A DNA stretch of 53,264 bases from Bacteroidales bacterium (lineage in GTDB: Bacteria; Bacteroidota; Bacteroidia; Bacteroidales; UBA7960). Every line of letters starts with the position of its first letter. Within the stretch, counting starts at the first letter, position 1. The stretch is from assembly GCA_007131245.1 (NCBI GenBank), contig SLQX01000018.1:1-53264 (forward strand), written 5' to 3'. Made by a program: the position numbers and the translations under genes. This document shows positions 1 to 10,324 of the stretch, piece after piece. Below the pieces are notes generated by a model, which was not told where the DNA came from, ran no database searches, and saw nothing but the letters and a program-made list of their open reading frames with translations.

Positions 1-2012
1 AGGTATTCCCTCAGCCACTCAATCTGGCGCTGTGCGGCGTCAATGGTAAACTTGGGTTCACGGATGCCGTGGGGCTGCCTGGGATAAGTCACCATTTTGG
101 TGTCCACGCCCAGACGTTTCAACGCCACATAAAACTCATGCCCCTGGGTTGGGGGTACGCGAATATCTTCTTCGGGGTGCAAAATCAACGTTGGAGTGGT
201 CACATTTTCCACGTTAAAGATGGCCGAGTGCCGCATGTGGCGTTCATAATTTTCCCAGTATTCGCTTTCGAAGTAATCCGGAAGGAAGCCGGGGATATCC
301 GATGTGCCGGTCATACTGATGAGATTGGATACACCGGCGCCCATCATCGAAGCATTGAAACGGTCGGTGCGGGTGATGGCCATGGAGGACATATACCCAC
401 CATACGACCAGCCCATGATGGCTTGGCGGTCAGGGTCCACTTTGCCCTCCTCGATGAGGATATCGAGCCCGGCCAGCATATCGTCAAGGTCGGCATACCC
501 CCACTCAGAACGGATGGCAAATCGAAAATCCTTGCCATAACCGCCTGAACCCCGGAAATTAGGACGGAGAACAAAATAGCCCTCGGCAGCAAGTTTCTGC
601 AAAGGATAAACGCCGGGAAATGCCACATAGGATTCACCGTAGACGCCTGTAGGCCCACCGTGCACGTGCAGGATCACGGGGTACTGCTTGCCTTCTTCAT
701 AGTCGAGGGGATAGATCAGAGGACCCTCTACAGACATTCCGTCCGGCGCTTCCCATCGCATGATGCGGGCCTCGGCAAGTTCACCCTGCTCGTAGCCGGC
801 ATTGATGTCGGTGAGGCGTACGGGAGCAAAATCTTGCACATCCGAAACAATCACATCAGGCGCTTTATGAAAGTCATGGTGGATGGCACTTATAACCGTA
901 GCATCCTCCGAAAGGGAATACTCGCGAAACTGGCCGGCTCCCTGTGTAATCTGGCGATATACAGCATCCTCACCTGTTACCGGCATGGCAAATAAGTCGA
1001 CCGACGTGTTGTGAAGCTCCCAGTAAAAGATCTCATCTCCTTCGGGCGACCACTGCACCATCCTGGGCTCATCATCATGTGTCTCGCCCAGAAGTGTCAT
1101 CTCACCATTGTCAAGGTTTTTTACCTTGATAACCTCATACCCCGGCCAATTGGTATTCCCCCGGTCGGTGGTGAAGGCCAGGTATTGGCCATCGGGGCTG
1201 TACAATGGATTAGTATCGCTGCCTCCAAGGTCAACGAGCAGCTCCACGGCTCCACTGTCTGCCGGTACGGTTGAAATGTTGGTCTCAGCCCAGTATTCAA
1301 GCCCCGGTCGCGACTGGTGATCGAAAGCTATGGTAGCATCATCCGGCGACCAGTCGAAGTTACCCACATGGAATTCTCCCTGGGTTAGCCGGGTGATTTC
1401 GGCCAGCTCTTCGGCATCCGGGTTTACATCAAATACGTAAAGATGGGCATAGCGGATATCCTGGTCCATCACGTTGACATCACGGCGTTCACGCTGCCGC
1501 TGTTCCTGTTCTTCGCTCAGGGGGTCGGTCATGGTAAAAGCAATTTGCTCACCGCTGTTCGACCACTGATAGCGAGCTACGCTACCTTCTGCCGATGCCA
1601 GCTGCCAGGCCTCTCCCCCCGAGGGGTTAATCAGCCACACCTGATTGCTATCGCCTCCACGGGCAGATGTAAAAGCGAGGTACTCCCCATCAGGAGACCA
1701 TTGCGGATTGGAGGCAGATGCATCGCCCCGGGTAAGTTGGAACTGCTGTTCACCATCTGCACTCACCAGGTGAATGTGCATCAGGTAATCACTTTGCTCT
1801 CCCTCGGTCCGTGGCACCGAAACGGTAAAAGCGATCCACTTGCCATCAGGCGAAATGGATGTACCTCCAACGCGCTTAAAGTTTTCAATCATGTACTCCG
1901 GCGACCAAAGCTCATCGTAATCATTATTTTGTCCATCCCCTGCAAAAGCAAAAGGTTGGCACAGTAAACCTGCTGTTATCAAGCCAGCAAACACAAAAAA
2001 TAGTTTTTTCAT
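1..2012 (-). CDS. S9 family peptidase (dipeptidyl/acylaminoacyl peptidase type), C-terminus cut off
   Basis: Read from the minus strand and absent from the ORF track because it runs out of the window. It starts at ATG 2012 with signal peptide MKKLFFVFAGLITAGLL. TolB/WD-like propeller repeats follow (SPDGKWIAF, SPDGEYLAF, SPDGQYLAF) over about residues 45-400, then an alpha/beta-hydrolase domain. The catalytic triad is visible: Ser near 536 in GWSYGGYM, Asp near 616 in HPEEDIRVP, His near 648 in PRQPHGIRE. About 670 codons are in the window; S9C/S9B relatives are usually 680-720 residues, so only the last few tens are missing. By family it is an exported serine peptidase that trims small peptides, the propeller restricting substrate size. 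The fold and catalytic machinery are sure; the substrate is not. Confidence 0.93.
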   Translation of the reverse strand, partial: MKKLFFVFAGLITAGLLCQPFAFAGDGQNNDYDELWSPEYMIENFKRVGGTSISPDGKWIAFTVSVPRTEGEQSDYLMHIHLVSADGEQQFQLTRGDASASNPQWSPDGEYLAFTSARGGDSNQVWLINPSGGEAWQLASAEGSVARYQWSNSGEQIAFTMTDPLSEEQEQRQRERRDVNVMDQDIRYAHLYVFDVNPDAEELAEITRLTQGEFHVGNFDWSPDDATIAFDHQSRPGLEYWAETNISTVPADSGAVELLVDLGGSDTNPLYSPDGQYLAFTTDRGNTNWPGYEVIKVKNLDNGEMTLLGETHDDEPRMVQWSPEGDEIFYWELHNTSVDLFAMPVTGEDAVYRQITQGAGQFREYSLSEDATVISAIHHDFHKAPDVIVSDVQDFAPVRLTDINAGYEQGELAEARIMRWEAPDGMSVEGPLIYPLDYEEGKQYPVILHVHGGPTGVYGESYVAFPGVYPLQKLAAEGYFVLRPNFRGSGGYGKDFRFAIRSEWGYADLDDMLAGLDILIEEGKVDPDRQAIMGWSYGGYMSSMAITRTDRFNASMMGAGVSNLISMTGTSDIPGFLPDYFESEYWENYERHMRHSAIFNVENVTTPTLILHPEEDIRVPPTQGHEFYVALKRLGVDTKMVTYPRQPHGIREPKFTIDAAQRQIEWLREY

Positions 2013-2524
2013 GGGTAAAAGCTTTTTTTTAAATTAAGTATCTAACATCCAGGGATGCCTCTGTTTATGTAAAGTAATCAAAACATATAGGTGGTAAAAA
2101 TACAAAAATTCGCAAACTAACAACCTCTTTGGGTTTGAGGTTAGCATTTTGCTCTTGCCGGGGTGACTGTGAAGAGGGGAGTGGCGTCTGTGTGTCAATG
2201 GATGCAAAGGCCAATGGTTGACAAGGAGCCAATATACTGACAGGAAAGCCAGTACCCCAATTAAACAGGACGGCTTCAATGTGGTCGCAATCCTAATTCG
2301 ACCATTGCAGGAATCTACAATCGTTTTTGCAGGGATAGTTTATGCCAGGGGCTCCCTCTTCTACATAGCATACAGGTTGACAGAAAACCTTCACAGGCTT
2401 AACAATAAAAATGCAAAATCAAAACATCTGCACAGGCTGAATGAGTTTCACACAGGCAACATGCATCAACCATAGCCTGAGCAAGCCCACCGGTAGAAAG
2501 TATTCGCCTGTTGTTACAGGCCCT
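2013..2524. other. intergenic, about 510 bp, no gene seen
   Basis: This stretch lies between the start of the S9 peptidase and the end of the fumarase gene, both on the minus strand. It should hold the peptidase promoter; TATTTTTA and TATGTTTTG occur on the minus strand near 2070-2095, but no spacing is convincing. Three CACAGGC heptamers occur at 2392, 2431 and 2451. The ORFs listed here (2034-2279 minus, 2218-2475 plus) lack any recognisable domain and I do not accept them. Confidence 0.5.
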
Positions 2525-4129
2525 TTAAATCTGCTCGTAAGCATCATTCCCTTTGTCATCCACAATGATAAAGGCCGGAAAGTTTTCTACCCTGATTTTT
2601 CTTACTGCTTCCATACCCAGCTCCTCAAAATCGACCAGCTCAACAGATTTAATACTTTCCTGTGCAAGGATGGCGGCCGGACCTCCGATGGATCCCAAAT
2701 AAAAGCCACCATATTTGGCGCATGCATCGGTAACCTGTTTACTGCGGTTACCCTTGGCCAGCATTATTCGAGAACCACCATGCTGCTGAAATGCATCCAC
2801 ATACACATCCATTCGCCCGGCTGTTGTGGGCCCAAAACTCCCTGAAGCCATACCTTTAGGGGTTTTGGCAGGGCCTGCATAATAAATGGGATGGTTTTTG
2901 AAATACGCCGGCATCTGCTGCCCCTCATCCAGCATCTGGCTAATTTGGGCATGGGCTATATCACGGGCTACAATGAGGGTTCCGTTTAGGTTCAGCCGGG
3001 TTTTCACCGGGTATTTACTCAATTGTGCAAGCACTTCTTCCATGGGTTGATCCAGGTCAACATCAACGGCCGGGGTCATTTCAGGAGCTTTTTCAGGGAG
3101 AAACCTTGTGGGATTTTTCTCCAGTTGTTCAACAAAAATCCCCTCTTGGGTAATTTTGGCTTTGATATTTCTATCGGCACTACAGCTCACTCCTATTCCT
3201 ACCGGGCATGAGGCCGCATGGCGTGGCAGACGGATTACACGTACATCGTGCGCAAAATACTTTCCGCCAAACTGTGCACCAATGCCTGTTTGCTGGCAAA
3301 TGGTTTTGATTCGCTCTTCCCATTCCAGATCACGGAAAGCCTGACCAAAGGCATTGCCCTGGGTGGGCAGATTATCGTAATAACCTGCTGAAGCTTTTTT
3401 AACGGCCGTCAGGTTGGCCTCGGCGCTGGTACCACCAATTACTACCGCAAGGTGGTAAGGCGGGCAGGCAGCAGCACCCAGGCTCTTCACCTTTTCTTTG
3501 AAGAAAGCGGTAAGTTTTTCGGGATTCAATAACGATTTGGTTTGCTGGTAAAGGTTGGTTTTGTTGGCTGAGCCACCCCCTTTAGCCACAATGAGAAATT
3601 CATAGGCATCACCCTCCGTGGAAAAAATATCTATTTGCGCCGGCAGATTGGTTCCCGTGTTCTTTTCCTCGGTCATGCTCAGCGGAGCAATCAAGGAATA
3701 TCTCAACGGGTTCTCCTGCCATGTATCGTAGACCCCTTCCGATAGATAACGGGCATCATCCACACCGGTATACACGTTTTCACCTTTTTTTGCCATGATG
3801 ATGGCTGTTCCGGTATCCTGGCAGCTGGGCAATTCACCTTTAGCAGAAATCACCTGGTTCTGGATCATGGTGTAAGCCACAAACTTTTCGTTATCACTGG
3901 CTTCCGGGTCTTTGATAATGTCTGCCAGTTGCTCAAGATGCGATGCCCTGAGGTAATAGGATACATCTTTAAAAGCCTCACGGGAAAGAAGTTTGAGGCC
4001 GTCTGGATCTACTTTCAGAACTTTTCGTCCGTTACACTCTTCCACCGAAACATACGCTTTGGTAAGTAGTCGGTACTGTGCCGTATCCTTTCCCAACGGA
4101 TAGGGGTCTTTGTAAATAAAGTCAGCCAT
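2525..4129 (-). CDS. fumA/fumB-type: fumarate hydratase, class I (iron-sulfur, fused alpha/beta)
   Basis: A 534-residue class I fumarase that interconverts fumarate and malate in the TCA cycle or its reductive branch, acting in the cytoplasm with an oxygen-sensitive [4Fe-4S] cluster. The N-terminal alpha part carries [10 protein letters not shown] with the first likely cluster Cys; [10 protein letters not shown] and [14 protein letters not shown] supply the others. The C-terminal beta part has GPTTAGRMD and IGGPAAILA, typical of the fumarase/tartrate dehydratase beta domain. Length matches the single-chain FumA/FumB form (about 540-550), not the two-subunit form. It stands alone on the minus strand, with a TATATTTG -7 box about 170 bp upstream. 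L(+)-tartrate dehydratase is the main alternative, but the fused chain favours fumarase. Confidence 0.95.
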   Translation of the reverse strand: MADFIYKDPYPLGKDTAQYRLLTKAYVSVEECNGRKVLKVDPDGLKLLSREAFKDVSYYLRASHLEQLADIIKDPEASDNEKFVAYTMIQNQVISAKGELPSCQDTGTAIIMAKKGENVYTGVDDARYLSEGVYDTWQENPLRYSLIAPLSMTEEKNTGTNLPAQIDIFSTEGDAYEFLIVAKGGGSANKTNLYQQTKSLLNPEKLTAFFKEKVKSLGAAACPPYHLAVVIGGTSAEANLTAVKKASAGYYDNLPTQGNAFGQAFRDLEWEERIKTICQQTGIGAQFGGKYFAHDVRVIRLPRHAASCPVGIGVSCSADRNIKAKITQEGIFVEQLEKNPTRFLPEKAPEMTPAVDVDLDQPMEEVLAQLSKYPVKTRLNLNGTLIVARDIAHAQISQMLDEGQQMPAYFKNHPIYYAGPAKTPKGMASGSFGPTTAGRMDVYVDAFQQHGGSRIMLAKGNRSKQVTDACAKYGGFYLGSIGGPAAILAQESIKSVELVDFEELGMEAVRKIRVENFPAFIIVDDKGNDAYEQI

Positions 4130-4299
4130 AGTGTTTTGATTTTTGGTTAAGGATGAATGGTTTTAGCTTACTCCTAAGTGGATCGATACAATCAACTATC
4201 ATATCGCTTTAGCAAGGCAACCCGATGCAGATCTTTTGCTTATTACCGGGTCGACTACAAATTCTAAATCGTGAATAATATCGACTCATTTTGACTATA

Positions 4300-4307
4300 C
4301 AAATATA
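4300..4307 (-). promoter_or_regulatory. candidate -7 box of the fumarase promoter
   Basis: The minus strand reads TATATTTG here, an exact match to the Bacteroidota -7 consensus TAnnTTTG. No clear TTTG lies 19-20 bp upstream. It would give a leader of about 165 nt. Confidence 0.35.
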
Positions 4308-4490
4308 ATTTTTTCAGACAAGCAGGACCTAAAAACCGGCAACTTTATTTTATTAACAAACCAAGCTTTCAATCCTGGAATTGAAGAATGGAGATAAACC
4401 ATCAAAAGGTATAAAAACAACTTTTCCCCGGGGCTTTTCGAAAAATGAACGAATTATTTAACAACCGTTCCTTTTTAATCACTAATGGAA

Positions 4491-4530
4491 GGCTAAAAAA
4501 CCCCGGGGATGAATGAACCCCGGGGTTAAG
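4491..4530 (-). terminator. Rho-independent terminator of the T9SS-protein gene
   Basis: Perfect 10-bp stem AACCCCGGGG (4499-4508) with CCCCGGGGTT (4518-4527) and a 9-nt loop. On the minus strand the stem runs into TTTTTTAGCC, and it lies about 65 bp past the stop codon at 4596. Confidence 0.85.
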
Positions 4531-4595
4531 TGCCATTTTATTTAAACAGATTCTGGAAACATTACATTCCCTTTTTTCTGTAAATTGGACATCAG

Positions 4596-7079
4596 TTATT
4601 GTACGAGCAGCCTTTTAGTAACCACCTGTTGCTGCGCGGTTAACCTCACAAAATACAGCCCACTTTCCATCCATGAAACATCAACCGTGTTGGTATTGCT
4701 TTCCAATTTCTGAGCATGTATCACCCTTCCTCCTGCATCAAAAATCTGAAGTGTCCCGTTTTGCAAATCACCTGCATCTACATAAACATTACTTGTGGCG
4801 GGGTTGGGATACAACCGGAATGAATGGGCAGCCAAAATCACCGTACTTAACAACTCATCCATATCCACCTCAAGCATCAGATCCTGGTCCACCACTGTAA
4901 GCTCTCCCTCAAAAAGAAGGTGGGCATACTGGACAGTGAAAGCAATATTAGCCTCAGGAGCCACCTGGGCAAATTGCGCATTGCCCTGGTTGCATGTATG
5001 TATAGACCCATATCCCGTGAGGTCTACAACAGCGCTCTCAAGAAGTTGGTCACCTTTTCTCACAGTGAATGAAACAGAATATAGCTGGACATCACCGGGT
5101 GTCATGGTGAGGACCCTATCGATGCTCCGGTCAATTTTCACGGTGCCCGTATGGGTATGATATCCCTCTTTTTCCAGGATATAATCAAAAGTCATATCAT
5201 AACTCAGGGTTAAGGGGAATGATATCTTTCCCTGATCATCACTCATCCAGGTCTCATCCATTATGGTCAACTGAGCATCTGCCAATGGTTGCCCCTGGCT
5301 TCGCACCGTAAACTCAACAGGATAGGTGGCAAAGCTTTCAAACGTATTTTGATAATCATATCCTTCAGTTTCTAGTTGATTATGGGAGGAAACCCTTTTT
5401 TTCTCATTTTGGTAATAATCGTATATGTATTCATTTTCTACATATGCGTAATAATCAAAGTTTACATTATCATAGTAATAGTTTTTGAAGAAGGAGGTAT
5501 TTCCATATTCATCATATTGATACTCCTGTTTAGACATACTTGCCCAATTCATGGTTTCCGGATTCTGATTGATTTTAAGTTCCCTGAACAATCTCCTTCC
5601 CAGACCATCAAATACTGTAGTTGAGGTATTGCTGCCATACCAAACATCATGATCAGCCGACCACCACTGAGCCAGGTAATATGTTTGTTGACCATCCGGA
5701 TGGTACTCCCTGAAAACCTGTAAATAATTCAGCCAAACTTCATCTTCAGAGCACCAAACCTCATCAAAACGGTAAGCTTCCCTTTCATCCTCAAGAGTTC
5801 TGCTCATACGCCAGTCACCAACCCATGCCTGATCAACCCAACGTTCGGTAAGCATATAAACGCTCCAAGAGCCCTCCCAATCTGTAACTTGCCGCAAATC
5901 ATTCTCCCAGTCACTATCGACCCAAACCATATTTAAATAAGATATCCGTTGGTTGTTTTCGTTAAATTCGTTGAAAAATTGCCGCACATTCTCCAGGTCT
6001 TCCTGGGGGGAGTGTCTCCTTTTTTCTACCCCTCTAATGAGCAAGTGATTATCGTCACGTTCATAATCCATTTGAAAAGACTGCCACCACTCACCCTCAC
6101 TCCAGGAGTAAAACGAATAGCCCATCATAACATCATCCGTAAAGAAACGCACTGTCCGTTGTGTATTTACCCAAGCCTGGGCATCTCCATCCCACGACTG
6201 ATAATCCATGGATGTGAAACTGTACCCAACATATCCCTCATAAATATTTTTAAATCCACTTATCCACTGCCCGGATTCATTGGCTTGTTTATATAAATAG
6301 GTGTGCACCCTGCCGTCCTCAAACAGTTCCGTTTCTTCCATCTGAACATTAATCCAATCACTTCCATCACCACGTTGGCCAAGATAATATAGCTGTACGT
6401 TATCATGTTCCAGGCTGAACTCTCTAAACCATCGATAATTATTCACAAGTTCCAATTGTTCAGTATCAAAAAAAGAATACATATAATAAATACGATTACC
6501 TGCTTCATCATATTCATATTCAATATAATATGAGGTGTAATACTCATCATCCACATATTCCCAATAATCGTAATTAATCCTTTTCTGACTCGTGATATTT
6601 CCATATTCGTCATAGGTGTATTCAGTTCTTTCGAGCACTTTATCAAAGGGGTCTTCATCATAGGTATACCGATTATAAACAAGCATCAACTCAAGATAGC
6701 CCTCAGCGGTATAATAGTACCTTGTTATATGCATAAGTTCATCCAAATTATTATACGTATAGGTTGAATCCCGCTGCACTCCTCCGGATTTGGCTTTCTC
6801 TATCGATCTAAGAGCCTTTTGATAATCCTGGTCTTGTTGCTTGCGTTGTGCTTCATCCAAACTGGTGTGGGCAATCCTGGCTGGCACTTGTGCTTCTTTT
6901 AAAATATTTGCAGAGGGGGCTGCAAAATCAGGTTCCTCCAAGTCAAGCGGGCACACAACGGCCTGTTCGTACTTTAGGGGTAAGTTTTCAAATTCTTGTT
7001 GTGCTACCTGCCCGGTAGCGTAATGAATCCCCGGAATTAATTTTAACAAAATTAAACCTAAAACCATGCTTTTTTTCAT
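4596..7079 (-). CDS. T9SS-secreted protein with RHS-like Y-D-x-x-G-N repeats and type A sorting domain
   Basis: Start chosen at ATG 7079 (MKKSMVLGLILLKLIPGI), which gives a clean signal peptide; the track's start at 7112 adds 11 residues without logic. The mature protein is rich in Tyr, Trp, Asp and Glu. It carries scattered RHS/YD-like units (YDEYGNITSQK, YDEAGNRIYY, YDEYGNTSFF) plus many W-x-x-x-W repeats in a description-like beta-rich region of about 500 residues. Two carboxypeptidase-regulatory-like beta domains follow (around PLADAQLTIMDE and LLESAVVDLTGYG). The end, FRLYPNPATSNVYVDAG ... GLYFVRL ... KRLLVQ, is a type A sorting domain, so the product should cross the outer membrane by the type IX system and be anchored or released. 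Function unknown. Confidence 0.9.
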   Translation of the reverse strand: MKKSMVLGLILLKLIPGIHYATGQVAQQEFENLPLKYEQAVVCPLDLEEPDFAAPSANILKEAQVPARIAHTSLDEAQRKQQDQDYQKALRSIEKAKSGGVQRDSTYTYNNLDELMHITRYYYTAEGYLELMLVYNRYTYDEDPFDKVLERTEYTYDEYGNITSQKRINYDYWEYVDDEYYTSYYIEYEYDEAGNRIYYMYSFFDTEQLELVNNYRWFREFSLEHDNVQLYYLGQRGDGSDWINVQMEETELFEDGRVHTYLYKQANESGQWISGFKNIYEGYVGYSFTSMDYQSWDGDAQAWVNTQRTVRFFTDDVMMGYSFYSWSEGEWWQSFQMDYERDDNHLLIRGVEKRRHSPQEDLENVRQFFNEFNENNQRISYLNMVWVDSDWENDLRQVTDWEGSWSVYMLTERWVDQAWVGDWRMSRTLEDEREAYRFDEVWCSEDEVWLNYLQVFREYHPDGQQTYYLAQWWSADHDVWYGSNTSTTVFDGLGRRLFRELKINQNPETMNWASMSKQEYQYDEYGNTSFFKNYYYDNVNFDYYAYVENEYIYDYYQNEKKRVSSHNQLETEGYDYQNTFESFATYPVEFTVRSQGQPLADAQLTIMDETWMSDDQGKISFPLTLSYDMTFDYILEKEGYHTHTGTVKIDRSIDRVLTMTPGDVQLYSVSFTVRKGDQLLESAVVDLTGYGSIHTCNQGNAQFAQVAPEANIAFTVQYAHLLFEGELTVVDQDLMLEVDMDELLSTVILAAHSFRLYPNPATSNVYVDAGDLQNGTLQIFDAGGRVIHAQKLESNTNTVDVSWMESGLYFVRLTAQQQVVTKRLLVQ

Positions 7080-7460
7080 AATACATTGTGTTAAATTAAT
7101 ACTACAACACACATCTCATCTTATATTTAAGAACTTAGATGCAAGTTTTTCCCTCTTTCGTATACACTCTCTAAAATTAATCATTTTTAAATAAATCATA
7201 AGTGTTTTAACATAATTATTATTAACAAAAACAGCATGGTAAGCTTTTCGTCCAGGGAACTGGTTTCAAACTCACTTCATCACAAGACAAAGTATGAGTG
7301 CGTTATAATGGCGCTAGCAGGGAATCATCAACTTTTTTCTGGCACCTTTCAAAAACATTTTCCAGCTTGTAATTTCTATTATTGAATGTTAAATATCCTG
7401 TTGCACCAAATCACCTTTCTTATTTTTTCTTACATTTAGCCGAACCTAAAAAACACACAT
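7080..7460. other. divergent intergenic region, about 380 bp
   Basis: It separates the minus-strand T9SS gene from the plus-strand M14 peptidase and should hold both promoters. TACATTTA at about 7431 is a weak plus-strand -7 candidate; no matching -33 box is seen. No coding signal. Confidence 0.5.
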
Positions 7461-10073
7461 ATGATCAAACAACACATACAAAAATTTTATACAATACTTC
7501 TGGGTATTTGCTTTTTTGCCCTGACAGGCATTCAGGCACAAGTCACCACCCCTGCCAACCATTTTGGTTTCACACCGGGTGACGACCGCATGATGTTCAC
7601 CTACGAAGAAATGATGGATTACATGTTAATCCTGGCAGAAGAATCCCCCATGGTTCATATCAAAACCACCGGCCAAACAGAAATGGGCCGACCCATGTAC
7701 ATCATTTTCATCTCTGCCCCTGAAAACATTGCCAACCTCGACCGTTTACAGCAAATCAACCGCCAGCTGGCCATGGATGAAATCCCTGAACATGCGGACC
7801 GCGACGAACTATTGGAGGAAGGACGGGTGTTTTTCCTTTCTACCCTGAGCATGCATGCCAACGAAGTAGGCCCGGCCCAGGCCCTGCCCCTGACAGCTTA
7901 TGAGCTTATTACCGGCAACGATCCCCGCCGGGAAAGAATCCTGGAAAACACCGTAGCTATGTTTATTCCCCACAACCCCGACGGCATGAATATGGTTGTT
8001 GAACATTACAAAAAACACAAAGGGACCAGGCTGGAGGGTGGCCGCATGCCAGGTGTTTACCACAAATATGTGGGGCACAACATCAACCGCGATTTTATCA
8101 CCCTTACACAAAGTGAAAACCAGGCAGTTGCACGGGCCTATTCCACCACCTGGTTTCCCCAGGCCATGGTGGAGCGCCACCAGATGGGGTCCTACGGCCC
8201 CCGTTTCTATATCTCTCCCCCTCACGACCCCATTGCTGAAAATGTGGATGCCGGCATATGGAACTGGATGCGTGTTTACGGCTCGCGCACACTCACCGAA
8301 ATGACCGACGCCGGCCTGGAAAGTGTTTCGGTGAACTACCTTTTCGACGATTACTGGCCGGGTGCCACCACCACATCCATTTGGAAAGGGGTCGTTGGCA
8401 TGCTCTCCGAAGCGGCGGGAGTAAATGTTGCATCACCCATTTACGTTGAACCCAACGAATTGAGAACCATTGGCAAAGGGATGGGTGAGTACGCCATCAG
8501 TATCAATATGCCTAAACCATGGCAGGGCGGATGGTGGCGTTTGTCTGACATTGTAAGGTATGAAATGGAAAACACCCTTTCTTACCTGCACACCTCAGCC
8601 ATTCACAAAAAAGAGGTTTTGAAGTTCCGCAATGATGTAAGCAAAAGACAAATAGAGCTTGGCAAAACCCAGGCGCCTTACTATTTTATCCTGCCCCAAG
8701 AGCAGCACGACCATAGCGAAATGGCAAACCTGGTCAATCTGCTTGACAAGCATGGAATCAAAACTTATCGCCTCACAGAAGATATCACCTGGAACCAACG
8801 CAGCTTCCACGCTGGTGATGTGGTAGTTCCCCTTGCCCAACCCTACCGTGCTTTTATCAAAGAGATACTGGAAGCACAAAAGTTTCCGGCACGACATTAT
8901 ACTCCCGATGGTGAACTCATTCGCCCTTACGATATCACAAGCTGGTCTTTACCACTACATCGTGGTGTAGAAGCTGTGGAGATCGACTCCCCCATTGCGG
9001 AGCTGGAGCAAAAGCTGGAGCAAATCACGATGCCCTTTGTCCTGAAAACAGAACCTGAAGAAGAACAACAGTGGGCTGTTTTTTCTTCGGGGCACAATGA
9101 AAGCTTTAAAGCAGCTTTTACCGCACTCGGCCAGGGTGTAAGGGTCGAACGTACACGGAAAGCCTTTTCATTCGACATGCAAAGCTTCCCTGCTGGCAGT
9201 TTTCTGATTCCTGTTAATAATGCCTTCGAAAGCATTCAAAACGACCTGGTTGTAGGTCCTGTCTTTTTGGATGAAAAACCTGATGTGGAAACAAAACAGT
9301 TGGAAAGCCCCCGCATCGGGCTGGTAGAAACCTGGTTTCATGATATGGATGGCGGCTGGACCCGGTACATCTTTGACCAGTACCAGGTGCCTTACACCGT
9401 GCTAAGGCCGGCTGACCTGCAAAACGTTAATCTGGAAAGAGATTTTGACATCCTCCTGTTTACCGACCGCCAGAAATCCGTTTTCATGCAGGGTAAGTTT
9501 GAAAGAGGAGGCCAGCCCGTACCTTCAACCTATCCTCCCGATTATGCCAAAGGAATGGAAAAGAAAGGTTTTGACAACCTGATGCAATTTGTCAATAATG
9601 GCGGAAAGGTAATGGCCTGGGGCCCTTCAACAGAGCTCTTCATGGGCTCTATAACCATTGGAGAGGATGACGACAAGGAGGAGTTTATATTGCCCGTCAG
9701 AAATATAGGCGACGATCTTGCCTCCAAAGGGGTATATGCACCCGGTTCGCTACTCAGGGTCAACCTTCGCGAGGACCACCCCCTGACCTACGGGATGCCT
9801 TCTCAGCTGGGTGTTTTTCACCGTGGCACGCCGGTTTTCAGAACATCCATCCCTAACCTGGACATGGACCGCAGGGTTATTGCAACTTTTGCCGATGACA
9901 ACCTGCTTATGAGTGGGTATGCTGAAAACGAAAAATACCTGAAAAAACAAGCTGCTTTGGTGTGGGTGAAAAAAGGTGAGGGACAAATTGTCCTTTCTTC
10001 TTTCAATCCGCAGTTCAGAGCATCCACCCCGATAACTTTCAAGCTCCTTTTTAATGCTGTATTAATGGAATAA
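7461..10073 (+). CDS. exported M14-family zinc carboxypeptidase
   Basis: 870 residues with a signal peptide ending near GIQAQ. The M14 fold occupies about residues 40-400. The zinc pair H-x-x-E is seen in MHANEVGPAQ (near residue 131), a substrate-binding segment in PHNPDGMNM and GHNINRDF, and the third zinc His probably in VERHQMGSYGPRFY. A long C-terminal half (from about 620, RIGLVETWFHDMDGGW) resembles the amidotransferase-like domain found after M14 in Bacteroidota. The likely role is removal of C-terminal residues from peptides in the periplasm or at the cell surface. It stands alone on its strand and is followed at 10186 by a long hairpin. Cleavage preference cannot be told from sequence. 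Confidence 0.92.
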   Translation: MIKQHIQKFYTILLGICFFALTGIQAQVTTPANHFGFTPGDDRMMFTYEEMMDYMLILAEESPMVHIKTTGQTEMGRPMYIIFISAPENIANLDRLQQINRQLAMDEIPEHADRDELLEEGRVFFLSTLSMHANEVGPAQALPLTAYELITGNDPRRERILENTVAMFIPHNPDGMNMVVEHYKKHKGTRLEGGRMPGVYHKYVGHNINRDFITLTQSENQAVARAYSTTWFPQAMVERHQMGSYGPRFYISPPHDPIAENVDAGIWNWMRVYGSRTLTEMTDAGLESVSVNYLFDDYWPGATTTSIWKGVVGMLSEAAGVNVASPIYVEPNELRTIGKGMGEYAISINMPKPWQGGWWRLSDIVRYEMENTLSYLHTSAIHKKEVLKFRNDVSKRQIELGKTQAPYYFILPQEQHDHSEMANLVNLLDKHGIKTYRLTEDITWNQRSFHAGDVVVPLAQPYRAFIKEILEAQKFPARHYTPDGELIRPYDITSWSLPLHRGVEAVEIDSPIAELEQKLEQITMPFVLKTEPEEEQQWAVFSSGHNESFKAAFTALGQGVRVERTRKAFSFDMQSFPAGSFLIPVNNAFESIQNDLVVGPVFLDEKPDVETKQLESPRIGLVETWFHDMDGGWTRYIFDQYQVPYTVLRPADLQNVNLERDFDILLFTDRQKSVFMQGKFERGGQPVPSTYPPDYAKGMEKKGFDNLMQFVNNGGKVMAWGPSTELFMGSITIGEDDDKEEFILPVRNIGDDLASKGVYAPGSLLRVNLREDHPLTYGMPSQLGVFHRGTPVFRTSIPNLDMDRRVIATFADDNLLMSGYAENEKYLKKQAALVWVKKGEGQIVLSSFNPQFRASTPITFKLLFNAVLME

Positions 10074-10185
10074 TAACTGCTTAACTAACGGCCAAACCCA
10101 GCAACACGAAAACACATCGTACTAGCAAAAGCACCCAGGTCCATGTGATGAAAACAAAAAACATGGAAACTTACAAGACAGACAA

Positions 10186-10261
10186 TGAACCATATAAGAC
10201 TTAGGTAGAATTATAAGGAATACTTTTATGAGCTTATAATTTGCAAGTCTTATATGGTTCA
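10186..10261. repeat. nested long inverted repeat (76 nt)
   Basis: Outer arms TGAACCATATAAGACTT (10186-10202) and AAGTCTTATATGGTTCA (10245-10261) are perfect 17-bp complements. Inside them AATTATAAG (10209-10217) pairs with CTTATAATT (10233-10241), leaving a loop of about 15 nt. The stem is AT-rich and lacks a clear T-run, so it is not a standard terminator. It lies between two convergent genes. It could be a MITE-like mobile remnant or a bidirectional transcript end. Confidence 0.8.
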
Positions 10262-10324
10262 AAAATGACTACTTGACCTTAGAACTTAAACCTGGCTTGT
10301 ACAGTCCGGTTTTGACGAACCCTG

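Larger units (their letters stand above)
4130..4595. other. intergenic, about 465 bp, holds promoter and terminator
   Basis: It contains the candidate fumarase -7 box at 4300-4307 and the terminator of the upstream minus-strand T9SS gene at 4491-4530. A second CCCCGGGG palindrome lies near 4430. No coding signal is seen. Confidence 0.6.

Noticed and set aside
2392-2457. Three CACAGGC heptamers at 2392, 2431 and 2451 as a possible regulatory array
   Set aside because: Spacing is irregular (39 and 20 bp), flanks do not match and no gene start is adjacent.
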